NCBI RefSeq assembly: GCF_042435035.1
Contig: NZ_JBHMQT010000009.1
Coordinates: 132,199 to 196,198 of the forward strand
DNA: 64,000 nucleotides
DNA from: Sphaerimonospora cavernae
GTDB lineage: Bacteria; Actinomycetota; Actinomycetes; Streptosporangiales; Streptosporangiaceae
Reading direction: 5' to 3'
A program made the position numbers and the translations under genes. Under the pieces are notes generated by a model. That model made no database searches and was not told the origin of the DNA. It worked only from the letters and a program-made list of their open reading frames with translations. Shown here one piece after another: positions 1 through 10,100 of the stretch. Numbering within the stretch: the stretch's first letter is position 1; each line of letters starts with the position of its first letter.

Positions 1-348
1 CCCGCGCCGCCATGCGATCAGCAGGGCCAGCGCGGTCCCGGCGAACAGCCACGGCGCACCCGACGAGAGCGCGGTGAACAATCCCACGCCGAGCGTCTGC
101 GGTACGGACCCCGAGGCGAGCGAATGCACGCCCTCGACGAGCAGCGCCGCGATGAAGAAGACCAGTGGGGGAGTGACCACGAGCGGCAGCAGATCTCGTG
201 GCCGCACCAGCAGAGCCGCGGCGAGGCACCCAGCGACGAAGCCGACGCCGCTCGGCAGGATGGCCTGACCCAGCAGTGTGATCACGAAGAGCAGGGCGAT
301 CGCTCCCCGGGCGGTCAACCTGAGCCCTGCTCGATCGGCGCCGACCAT
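1..348 (-). CDS. DUF6542-type small membrane protein (3' end outside window)
   Basis: The reverse strand reads from an ATG at 348 with no stop to the window edge, giving 116 residues. They start MVGADRAGLRLTARGAI and run through hydrophobic stretches near residues 17-35, 36-50, 57-72 and 98-113. An AGGGGG lies just upstream of the ATG. It follows rmuC after 11 bp and is probably cotranscribed. The pattern of an Arg-Gly-Ala start, several membrane segments and an RPRD loop matches, from memory, the actinobacterial DUF6542 family, often encoded near ychF and the ispH/xseA region. The function is unknown and the C-terminus is missing, so the family call is tentative. Confidence 0.55.
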   Translation of the reverse strand, partial: MVGADRAGLRLTARGAIALLFVITLLGQAILPSGVGFVAGCLAAALLVRPRDLLPLVVTPPLVFFIAALLVEGVHSLASGSVPQTLGVGLFTALSSGAPWLFAGTALALLIAWRRG

Positions 349-359
349 TCGGAGCCCCC

Positions 360-1673
360 TTACGACAAGTCCCGCGCCAATTTACCGTTCTGGCGAGGAA
401 AACGAGGGGGGCTTACCTCGTCTTCACCTTCAAGCTCAGGCATCGACACCAACCGGGGGACGGCTTCGACGGGATTCGGCGATTCGAGGGGGGAGTCCAC
501 GAGATCGAGGTCGTTCAGCTTGCGCGCGCTGACCAGCACCCGGCTCTCCAGCGACCCCACGGTCCGGTTGTACGTCGCGACGGCTCTCGACAGCGCCTTG
601 CCGAGGTCCTCCACGTGCCGGCCCAGGCCGCCCAGCCGTTCGTAGAGTTCTTTGCCGACTTCGAAGACGGCCTTGGCGTTCTCGCTGATCGCGGCCTGCC
701 GCCAGGCGTACTGCGCGGTGCGCAGCATGGTGATCAGTGTGGTCGGGGTGGCGATGTGGACGCGCCGTTTCATCGCGTGCTCCAGGAGCCCGGGGTCGCG
801 CTCCAGCGCCGGCGCGAGGAACGCCTCACCGGGGATGAACAGCACGACGAATTCGGGCGCCGGGCTGAACGCCTGCCAGTAGGACTTGGCGGCCAGCTGG
901 TCGACGTGTTCCCGCAGGTGGCGGGCGTGCGCGTCCAGCCGCTTGGCGGCGAAGCCGGGGTCGTCGGTCTCGGCGGCCTCCAGATAGGCGGCCAGCGACA
1001 CCTTGGAGTCGACGACGATGTGCTTGCCGCCGCTGAGCCGCACGACCATGTCGGGGCGGATCGTCCCCTCACCCGTCGTCGCGGTCACCTGCTCGTCGAA
1101 ATCGCAGTACCGGGCCATGCCCGCGATCTCCGCGACCCGGCGAAGCTGGAGCTCACCCCACCGGCCGCGTGCCTCCGGCCGCTGCAGGGCCCGTACCAGC
1201 GCGGCCGTCTGCTTCCTGAGCTCGTCGGAGCTGCGCCGTACGAACTCCATCTGCTGGTTCAGCTCGGCGCGGGCGGCCCGGGCGCCGGACTCGCTCTCCC
1301 GGAGCTGCTGCTCGACCTTGGCGAGCGTCTCGCGGAGCGGCCCGACCAGATTCTCCACCGCCTGCCTGCGCTGGTCGAGATCGCCCGCGGCCTCGGCTCT
1401 CGTGGTGTTCAGCCGGTTCTCGGCGAGTTCCAGGAAACGCAGGTTGTTGACGTCGAGCACGCGGGCGGAGATGGCCTGGAACCGCTCGGACAGCTGGTTC
1501 TCCACGTAGGCGACCTTGTCCTCGGCGGCCCCCGCGCGCGCCCGCGCCTCGGCGAGCTCGACCGTGGCCTCGGCCGCCTGCTGGGCGCTTCTGGCCCGTG
1601 CGAGGACCATCCCGATCACGAGCCCGGCGGCCGCGCCGATGGCGAGTCCCAGCAAGAGAGCCACTACGTCCAC
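360..1673 (-). CDS. rmuC: DNA recombination protein RmuC homologue
   Basis: This 437-residue protein has an N-terminal membrane helix (VALLLGLAIGAAAGLVIGMV), then a long Ala/Glu/Arg-rich coiled coil (about residues 25-150), then the RmuC core. The core is recognisable from RPEARGRWGELQLRRVAEIAGM, a PDMVVRL...VVDSKVSLAAY stretch and FIPGEAFL. RmuC proteins limit recombination at inverted repeats and resemble restriction-type nucleases, and the membrane-anchored coiled-coil form is usual. The GTG at 1673 was chosen because the membrane helix follows at once; longer reading upstream is antisense to ychF. The gene is divergent from ychF, with a 120-bp shared spacer. Confidence 0.9.
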   Translation of the reverse strand: MDVVALLLGLAIGAAAGLVIGMVLARARSAQQAAEATVELAEARARAGAAEDKVAYVENQLSERFQAISARVLDVNNLRFLELAENRLNTTRAEAAGDLDQRRQAVENLVGPLRETLAKVEQQLRESESGARAARAELNQQMEFVRRSSDELRKQTAALVRALQRPEARGRWGELQLRRVAEIAGMARYCDFDEQVTATTGEGTIRPDMVVRLSGGKHIVVDSKVSLAAYLEAAETDDPGFAAKRLDAHARHLREHVDQLAAKSYWQAFSPAPEFVVLFIPGEAFLAPALERDPGLLEHAMKRRVHIATPTTLITMLRTAQYAWRQAAISENAKAVFEVGKELYERLGGLGRHVEDLGKALSRAVATYNRTVGSLESRVLVSARKLNDLDLVDSPLESPNPVEAVPRLVSMPELEGEDEVSPPRFPRQNGKLARDLS

Positions 1674-1793
1674 GGTTTGGCATGATTTCAGGCAAGGCCG
1701 CCCCTGCGGGGGAGGCGCGCCCGGGTTCTTCTCAGGTCTCAGCGGCTCGGCTGATGTCCGGCTTACCCGCCCCGGCCCGTAAACTCGGCCTAC

Positions 1794-2882
<1,089 letters not shown>

Positions 2883-2921
2883 CGCGGAAAACGGGTCCAG
2901 CCGGCCCGCGTGTGGGGACGG

Positions 2922-3701
2922 TCAGCGGGTGGAGCCGAGTTTTCTGGAGATCCGCCGGGCGGTGTCCGCCACCAGCGGACCCAGGGTGCGCACCCGGGCG
3001 GCGGTGATGCGCGAGGTGAGCCCGGAGACCGAGATGGCGGCTGTCACAGCCTCCAGGTGGTTGAAGATCGGTGCGCTGACACAGCGCACCTCGGGCTCGT
3101 TCTCGCGGTCGTCGACGGCGTAGCCGCGCTGTCTGATCTGACCCAGTTCGGTGCGCAGCGCGCCGGCGTCGGTGATCGTGAACCGGGTGACGCTCGGCAG
3201 ACCGGCTGCCACGACCTCCTCGACGACGTCCTCGGCCTGCCAGGCCAGGATCGCCTTCCCCACGGCCGTGCAGTGGATGGACGCACGGCTGCCGATCCGC
3301 GAGGCCATCCTGACGTTCGTGGCGTTCTCCACCTTGTCGATGTAAACAACGTGCGGTGGGTCGTACAGCACCAGGTGGACGGTCTCCTTGGCCTGTGACA
3401 TCAGCCGGTGCGACTCCTCGGCGGCGACGGTCCGCAGGTCGAGTCGGGTGAGGTACGCCTGGCCGAGGCGCAGGGCACCGAGACCCAGCCGGTAGGCGCC
3501 GCTTTTCCTGTCTCTGGCCAGGAGGTTCGCCTCGACGAGCGGCACGGTGAGACGTAACACGGTGCTCTTGGACATGCCGAGCGCCTCGGCCAGCCTGGTG
3601 AGGGAGAGGTCCTGGCCGGAATGATCGCGCACATGCTCCAATACGGCGAGCGCACGCCGCAGGGACACCGACCGGTTGCGCGCCGCGGGGGGTTCGTGCA
3701 T
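2922..3701 (-). CDS. IclR-family transcriptional regulator
   Basis: This 259-residue protein has an N-terminal winged helix (LTRLAEALGMSKSTVLRL, about residues 35-53) and a C-terminal IclR ligand-binding domain with the family signature region around SRASIHCTAVGKAILAW. It is divergent from the sugar ABC importer with 149 bp between, so local control of the importer and of itself is the simplest role. The effector cannot be read from sequence. The ATG at 3701 directly precedes the helix-turn-helix at normal spacing. Confidence 0.93.
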   Translation of the reverse strand: MHEPPAARNRSVSLRRALAVLEHVRDHSGQDLSLTRLAEALGMSKSTVLRLTVPLVEANLLARDRKSGAYRLGLGALRLGQAYLTRLDLRTVAAEESHRLMSQAKETVHLVLYDPPHVVYIDKVENATNVRMASRIGSRASIHCTAVGKAILAWQAEDVVEEVVAAGLPSVTRFTITDAGALRTELGQIRQRGYAVDDRENEPEVRCVSAPIFNHLEAVTAAISVSGLTSRITAARVRTLGPLVADTARRISRKLGSTR

Positions 3702-3781
3702 GGCTTCCTTTCGCGCCCTGTCAAATTACGGTAGAGACGGACGTTAGGTTGTCTTTGCGGTACATCATGCTGCATTGCACA

Positions 3782-3796
3782 ACAAGTCACCCTTGT
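3782..3796. promoter_or_regulatory. Candidate IclR operator in the divergent promoter
   Basis: The spacer between the IclR gene and the importer holds the inverted repeat ACAAG-N5-CTTGT. Its right arm overlaps a TTGTCA hexamer (3793-3798) that could be a -35 box for the importer. A second small palindrome, TGCA-T-TGCA, lies at 3771-3779. IclR proteins commonly bind such short inverted repeats next to their own gene. The assignment rests on position and symmetry only. Confidence 0.35.
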
Positions 3797-3850
3797 CATT
3801 CCGAAGATCGCGGTGGTCCTCCTAAGGTTTGCCCCAATTAGGAGGTGCTA

Positions 3851-5113
3851 GTGAAGATCTTTAACTGGGTGACCGCCGGCCTGGCCGTACTGACGCTGGC
3901 GGCGTGTGCGCCGTCCACCGCTCCGCAGGCCGAGGGGGGTGACGAGAAGTCCGGCACGCTCCAGGTGTGGCTTTTCGACGAGCCGAATCGGGCTCCGAAG
4001 GAGAAGGTCATCCAGGAGGCGATCAAGGAGTTCGAGACCGCCAACTCGGGTGTCGAGGTCGAGGTGACCTATATCCCGACGACCCCGGCCAGGCATGAGA
4101 AGTTCAAGGGCGCCTTCAACGACCCGGCCAGCGCGCCCGACGTGGCGGAGTACGGCAACACCGACCTCGCGGAGTACGCCGCCGCGGGGGGCTTCGCCGA
4201 TCTGAGCGCCGACGTGTCGGCGTGGTCCGAGGGCTCCGACATCAGTCCCGACCTGCTCCAGTCGGCGACCGTGGACGGCAAGCTGTACGGCGTGCCGTGG
4301 TTCATCGGCGTCCGCGCCCTCTACTACCGCACCGACGTCTTCAAGGAACTGGGCCTCGCACCGCCCACCTCGATCAAGGAACTCGCCGCCGCGGCCCGCA
4401 AGGTCAGAGCCGAGAAGCCCGACATGTACGGCATGGCGGTCGGTGGGGAGTACACCTTCGGGGCGCTGCCGTTCGTCTGGGACGCCGGCGGCGACATCGA
4501 GAAACTCGACTCCGCCGAGTCACGCGAGGGCGTGCGCGCCTACACCGACCTCTTCTCCGACGACAACTGTCCGCCGCAGACCTGCGCCTCGCTGACCGGT
4601 GGCAAGACCGTCGAACTGTTCGCCAGCGGCAAGGCCGCGATGGGCCTGCTCGGCAACTTCAACCGGTCGGCGGTGGACGCGGGCCCCGCCGCCGGGAAGT
4701 ACGCCGTCATCCCGCTGCCCGGAGCGAAGGCCGGCTCGGTCGCACCCGCCTTCGCCGGCGGCAACAACCTGGGTGTGATGAAGAGCAGCAAGCACCGCTC
4801 GCTCGCCGTCGAGTTCCTCCAGCTTCTCGCGGGCAGGACCTACCAGACCAAGCTGTACGGGGCCATGGGCAACCTGCCGACGCTCACCTCGGCCCGTGAC
4901 CAGATCGCCGCCTCGGACGAGTTCCTGCTGCCGTTCCTCGCCACGGTTTCGGCCGGCACCAAGTTCGTGCCGATCGACCCCGCGTGGGTGAAGATCGACA
5001 ACCAGAAGGTCATCCCCACGATGCTGCAGAAGATCGTGACCAAGCAGGCGACTCTCGAAGAGGCCACGAGCGAGGCGGCTACGGCGGTGAACGCCGCGTT
5101 CGGGCGGCCATGA
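3851..5113 (+). CDS. Sugar ABC transporter substrate-binding lipoprotein (family 1)
   Basis: This 420-residue protein has a lipoprotein signal, LAVLTLAAC, with the lipidated Cys at residue 19. The mature part shows the extracellular solute-binding family 1 layout (TLQVWLFDE, then VPWFIGVRALYYRTDVFKELGL, then GNNLGVMKSSKHRSLAVEFL). It captures a carbohydrate, probably an oligosaccharide, for the two permeases encoded next. The GTG at 3851 was chosen because GGAGG ends 5 nt upstream; a GTG at 3845 would overlap that ribosome site. The substrate is unknown. No ATPase gene is nearby, so a shared MsiK-type ATPase elsewhere is likely. Confidence 0.92.
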   Translation: MKIFNWVTAGLAVLTLAACAPSTAPQAEGGDEKSGTLQVWLFDEPNRAPKEKVIQEAIKEFETANSGVEVEVTYIPTTPARHEKFKGAFNDPASAPDVAEYGNTDLAEYAAAGGFADLSADVSAWSEGSDISPDLLQSATVDGKLYGVPWFIGVRALYYRTDVFKELGLAPPTSIKELAAAARKVRAEKPDMYGMAVGGEYTFGALPFVWDAGGDIEKLDSAESREGVRAYTDLFSDDNCPPQTCASLTGGKTVELFASGKAAMGLLGNFNRSAVDAGPAAGKYAVIPLPGAKAGSVAPAFAGGNNLGVMKSSKHRSLAVEFLQLLAGRTYQTKLYGAMGNLPTLTSARDQIAASDEFLLPFLATVSAGTKFVPIDPAWVKIDNQKVIPTMLQKIVTKQATLEEATSEAATAVNAAFGRP

Positions 5114-6039
5114 CCCAGGTCGTCGTTCCCGCCGGAGTTCGTCACCCACGGCCGCGCTCAGGTAGAGCCAGGAGGTTCGCGCCCTGGCTCTACCTGCTGC
5201 CCGCCGCGGCCGTGCTGTTGCCGATCTTCGGCTACCCGATCTACATGCTGGGCCTGCTGTCCGTCTTCGACTACCGGCAGGCTCAGGTCAGCGGCGGCGA
5301 ACCGACCAGCTTCATCGGCCTCGCCAACTACCTCACGCTGCTGGAAGACGACAAGTTCTGGTCCATCCTCGCTCAGACGGTGTTCTTCGCGGCCGCCCTG
5401 GTGATCGCCACCCTGGCCGTCGGTGCGACGCTCGCCGTAGTGCTCACCCGAGCCGGCCGCTGGCCCAGACTGCTGCTGTCATTCGCCGCCATGGCCGCCT
5501 GGGCCGCGCCGGCGATGACCGGCTCCACCGTCTGGATGTTCCTGTTCGACGCCGACCTCGGCCTGGTGAACCAGGTGCTCGGAATCGATGGTTTCAACTG
5601 GTTCTACGACAAATGGGTGACCTTCGGCGTCGTCGGCGCCACCGTTGTCTGGCACTCGTTCCCGTTCGTGATGGTCGTGCTCTACGCCGGCATCCAGGCC
5701 ATCCCGCCGTCCGTGCGTGAGGCCGCCTCCCTCGACGGCGCCTCAGAATGGCAGTCGTTCTGGCGGGTCGTCGTCCCCATGCTCCGGCCGTTGATCACCA
5801 TCGTGGTCATCCAGTCGGTCATCTGGGACTTCAAGATCTTCACCCAGATCTATGTGATGACCAACGGCGGCGGCATCGCCGGCCAGAACTCCGTGCTCAA
5901 CGTCTACGCCTACCAGACCGCGTTCGGCTCCTCGGAGTACGGCCTCGGCTCGGCCATCGGCGTCGTCATGACCCTCATCCTGCTGGTGATCACCCTGTTC
6001 TACATCCGGGCGCTGTACCGTACGGGAGAGCGGCTGTGA
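5110..6039 (+). CDS. Sugar ABC transporter permease (MalF/UgpA type)
   Basis: This 309-residue inner-membrane permease has six predicted helices, the first at FAPWLYLLPAAAVLLPIFGYPIYML. The EAA loop that docks the ATPase reads VREAASLDGASEWQSFW near residue 205. The ATG overlaps the stop of the binding-protein gene (ATGA), indicating translational coupling. It forms the transmembrane pore with the permease encoded next. Confidence 0.93.
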   Translation: MTQVVVPAGVRHPRPRSGRARRFAPWLYLLPAAAVLLPIFGYPIYMLGLLSVFDYRQAQVSGGEPTSFIGLANYLTLLEDDKFWSILAQTVFFAAALVIATLAVGATLAVVLTRAGRWPRLLLSFAAMAAWAAPAMTGSTVWMFLFDADLGLVNQVLGIDGFNWFYDKWVTFGVVGATVVWHSFPFVMVVLYAGIQAIPPSVREAASLDGASEWQSFWRVVVPMLRPLITIVVIQSVIWDFKIFTQIYVMTNGGGIAGQNSVLNVYAYQTAFGSSEYGLGSAIGVVMTLILLVITLFYIRALYRTGERL

Positions 6040-6869
6040 GGCGGCCGGTCGCGAACATCATCGCGGTCGTCGCCGCCTTCGCGACCTTCTTTCCCATCTA
6101 CTGGATGGTGCTGTCGGCGCTCAAACCCGCGGGCGAGATCCAGTCCCTCGACGCACGGCCCTGGACCCTGTCACCCACCTTCGAACACTTCCAGCGGGTG
6201 CTCTCCGGTGAGAACTTCAGCCGTTACTTCGTCAACAGCCTGATCGTCGCGCTGTCGGTGGTCGTCCTGTCGGCCCTGGTGGCGTTCCTCGCCGCCGTCG
6301 CCGTCACCCGTTTCTCCTTCAGGTTCCGCACCACGGTCCTGCTGATGTTCCTCGTCGCTCAGATGGTTCCCGTCGAAGCCTTGACCATCCCGCTGTTCTT
6401 CCTGGTCCGCGATATCGGTACGGTCGTGCCGGGCGTGGGACTCAACACCCTCGGTGCCCTCATCCTCGTGCACCTGGCCTTCTCCCTGCCGTTCGCGATC
6501 TGGATGATGCGCGGCTTCGTCGCCGCCGTCCCCGAGGCCCTGGAGGAGGCGGCCATGATCGACGGTGCCGGGCGGGGGGCCATCCTGTGGCGGGTGCTGT
6601 TCCCGCTCGTGGCCCCCGGACTCGTCGCCACCAGCGTGTTCTCCTTCATCGCCGCCTGGAACGACTTCATCTTCGCCCGCACCTTCATCATCTCCGCCAA
6701 GGACAACCAGACGCTCCCCGCCGCCCTCCTCGTCTTCTTCAAGCCCGACGAGAACGACTGGGGCGGCATCATGGCGGCCTCCACGCTGATGACGATCCCG
6801 GTTCTCGTCTTCTTCATCGCGGTGCAGCGCAAGCTCGTCTCCGGCCTCGCAGGCGCCGTCAAGGACTGA
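6036..6869 (+). CDS. Sugar ABC transporter permease (MalG/UgpE type)
   Basis: This 277-residue permease starts at a GTG that overlaps the preceding stop (GTGA). It has six membrane segments and the EAA motif EALEEAAMIDGAGRGAILWR near residue 170. The ending RKLVSGLAGAVKD is typical of the MalG family, whose C-terminus reaches into the ATPase. It is the last gene of the importer operon and is convergent with the mbtH-like gene. Confidence 0.93.
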   Translation: MRRPVANIIAVVAAFATFFPIYWMVLSALKPAGEIQSLDARPWTLSPTFEHFQRVLSGENFSRYFVNSLIVALSVVVLSALVAFLAAVAVTRFSFRFRTTVLLMFLVAQMVPVEALTIPLFFLVRDIGTVVPGVGLNTLGALILVHLAFSLPFAIWMMRGFVAAVPEALEEAAMIDGAGRGAILWRVLFPLVAPGLVATSVFSFIAAWNDFIFARTFIISAKDNQTLPAALLVFFKPDENDWGGIMAASTLMTIPVLVFFIAVQRKLVSGLAGAVKD

Positions 6870-6959
6870 CCCGGCACGCGCCGCCCCGGAGTGGTCCGCC
6901 GCCGTAAAGCGCCAGTCGCCCTCGGCGCGTCATCTGAGCCCGCGTCGATGGCGTACGGA

Positions 6960-7178
6960 CTACTCCGATCGGGGTACGGCGACGGCGGTCCCGCGTCGCC
7001 GGTCCCGTGCCCGCAGCGGTCGCAGGTCGGTCCAGACCGTCTCGATATGGTCGAGGCATTCCTGCCGAGTCCCCACGAAGCCGGTGTCGGTCCAGCCATC
7101 AGGGGGTTCGCGGTCGGTCGGCCAAATCGAGTACTGCTCTTCGCCGTTGACCACCACACGCAGCACAGCGTCTGACAT
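6960..7178 (-). CDS. MbtH-like protein
   Basis: This 72-residue protein has the hallmarks NGEEQYSIWP, GW at residues 28-29, and an ETVWTDLRP tail. MbtH proteins bind adenylation domains of peptide synthetases and are needed for their folding or activity. The ATG is 3 bp from the synthetase stop, so the gene is the last of the left-arm operon. It probably serves the adenylation domains of both arms, since no other MbtH gene is present. Confidence 0.95.
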   Translation of the reverse strand: MSDAVLRVVVNGEEQYSIWPTDREPPDGWTDTGFVGTRQECLDHIETVWTDLRPLRARDRRRGTAVAVPRSE

Positions 7179-7180
7179 GT

Positions 7181-10100
7181 TCACCTTCCTGCGGCTTGTT
7201 CGCTGAGCGGGGCCGGCACGTCGCGGTGGGGCGAAGCGTGCGCCGCCGTCCCGGCCGCGAGACGGTCGGTGAGGGCCTGATAGCCGACCAGATCGTCGGG
7301 CAGCGCGTCGGGCACCTCGGTGTCGAAGCGGCGCAGTGCTCGGATCCGCAGGGAGACGAGCGCGATGGCGGCGATCGCGATCGCGAAGCAGGCGTACATG
7401 AAGCCGATGCCCCGGCCGGGGCCGGTGCCGAGCAGCACTCCCGCGGTGCCGGCGAGCGGCCCGTCGGAGGCGAGCAGCGGTTCGAGGACGCTCGCACCGT
7501 ACGGCGCGACCAGGCCGAACCCGATGGGCAGGGTGGACCATGCGACCAGCGTGTTCAGCGCGATGACCCGGCCGTGGAACCGCTGCGGCACCTTGACCTG
7601 GATGATCGTCGCGTAGACGCCGTTGAGCAGGGTGAGACACAGTGACATGCCGAACGCGCCGACGCCGATCAGGAACAGATTCGGCCGCAGCCCGGTCAGC
7701 AGGCAGAACACCGACAGGGTGAGCGTGGCCAGCAACACACCGTACAGGCGGCGACGCCGCGGCCCGCCCCAGGCGGCCATCGTCAGGCCGCCGAGGAAGG
7801 CGCCGAGACCACCGGCGAAAGACACCCGGCCGACGTCGGCGAGGGAGGCGAACGACAGCACCAGGGGCGAGATCATCAAGAACAGGGGGGACAGGAAGAC
7901 ATTCAGCGCCGCGAAGTAGAACAGCATGCCGCGGAAGCCGCGGTTGCCCCAGGAGTAGCGGACGCCGCCCATCATCTCGGCGAGCACGCTCTCGCGCCGC
8001 CGCCAGGCCATCGTCCGGGGGAATCGGATCAGCGCCACGGTGAGCGTGGCGACGACGTAACTGATCACGTCGATGACGAGGATCCCCTCCAGGCCGATCA
8101 CCGCCATGAGGCCCACCGCGATGAGCGGCACGATGAGTTGCGCGGTGCCCGTGACCATCTGGACGACGCCGTTGGCGTGGCCGAGGAATCGTTTGGGCAC
8201 GAGTTGCGGGATCGCCGAGCCGTACGCGAGTCGTTGGAAGGTCAGCGCGATCGACAGGCAGACGAGCAGCGGGTAGATATGCCAGATCTGCAGGTTTCCG
8301 GTCCAGAGCAGGATCCCGAGTGCCAGCTGGGTGCCGCCTGCGCCGATGTCTCCGGCGAGCATGACCTTCCGTCGGTCGTAGCGGTCGACGACGGCGCCGG
8401 CGAGCGGGGCGACCAACATGCCGGGCACCAGGCCGAGCACGGCGAACAGCGCGAACCTGGCGAGTGAGCCGGTGGTCAGGTAGATCCAGATCGGGATGGC
8501 GAACTCGGTCAGCGCCGAGCCGGTGATCGAGACGAGCTGACCCGCTGCGACGAGCAGGAACCGCCGCATGCTCGGCCGGGGCCCCTGCCGGCTGCCGGGC
8601 GGCGTCTCCCCGGATGAGATCTCGGCCGACCCGCCCGTAGGCGCGTCCGCTGACTCGTTCCCCGGTTCGGAGTCCTCCTGTGAGACGCCCTGGAGCCACC
8701 AGGTGCGGGCCTCGTCCCGTTCGATCGTCTCCGTACGGCCCTCGGCGATGGTGTCGTGTGTGGTGGTGATGATCTCGGCGAGTTCGGCGGCTCGGTACTT
8801 CATAAAGAAATGTCCGGCCTCGTCAATCACCACGCAGGCCGCCGTCTCCGCGACGCGGTGCCACTCGCGGTAGCGCTCCTGGTAGAACTCGGCCGCCGGA
8901 TCCCGCTCTCCCACGACGGAGATCACCGGTGCCGCCACCAGCGGACCATCCTCCTGCTGCTCGAAGAGCCGGGTGAAGTACCGCTCCGCGTCCCGGGTGC
9001 CCTGACGGCGGTTCTCGACGATGAGCTTGATCTGATCTCGGTCGAGATCGTCCACGTCGAGCCCGGCGGCGGTGAGCGCGTTGACGCGTGCCTGGTCGCC
9101 GGCCAGGCGGTCCATGAGCGTGCCGAGCCAGGCGAGACCGCGACCCGGCCGGGCGAAGGGGAAGATACCCCCCAGATAAACGGCCTCCACCGGGCGTCCG
9201 ACGGCCTCCAGCCTGCGGGCGATCTCAGTGGTCAGCATGACTCCGAGGCCGCAGTGCCCGTACAGCACGAGCGGACCGGGCGAGCCGCCCATGATCTCGG
9301 TGATCTCGGCGACGCAGCCCTGGACGACCTCGTCGAACGGCCGGGACTCCTCGCCCAGCTCGTGGCCGGGCACGGCGACGGAGTACAGCGCCCAGTCGTC
9401 GGGCAGGGCGTCGGCCAGCGGTTGGTACACCACCGCGCTGCCGCCGCCGTAGGGAACGCAGACCAGCGTGGTGGTGGCCGGCCGGGCGGCGGTGAGCCGG
9501 TGCAGCAATGTGCGCGGCGCGTCGCTCCCGGCCTCCAGCAGCCGGGCCAGCTCCCGGACCGTGCGGTGCTTGAACACGTCGAGCACGGTGATCGGGCGGT
9601 CGGGGTACGCCTTGCGCAGCCGGGCGATGACCCGCATCGCCAGCAGCGAGTGACCACCGAGCGCGAAGAAGTCGTCGAGTGCCCCGACCCGCTCCACCTC
9701 AAGGATCTCCGTCCAGACCCGGGCCACGGTCTCCTCGGCTTCGGTCGCCGGGGCGACGTAGGCGGCGGCCGGGACGTCGGCCTCCGGCTCGGGCAGGCGG
9801 GCCCGGTCCACCTTGCCATGGGATTTGAGCGGCAGCTCCGCCAGCCAGGCGTACCGGGCAGGGATCATGTAAGCCGGCAGTCGGTCGGCCAGCCAGGCAC
9901 GCACGTCCGCGGCATCGGGAACAACGGCATCGGGAACAACGGCATCGGGAACAACGGCATCGGGAACACGGGCATCGGGAACGCCGTCGGTGGCGCCGCC
10001 GGGAGCGTTGGTCCCGGGCCGGGCGACGAGGTACGCGACGAGCTGCTCCCCGCGCGGCTCGACGACCGCCTGGGCGACGGAGGGGTGATCGGCGAGCACG

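Noticed and set aside
8569..8574. Separate MFS gene starting at internal Met1419
   Set aside because: There is no stop upstream in frame, no clear ribosome site and a continuous linker, so a fusion is simpler.
9911..9985. CRISPR or intergenic repeat
   Set aside because: The repeats are directly adjacent, a multiple of three, and inside an intact reading frame.
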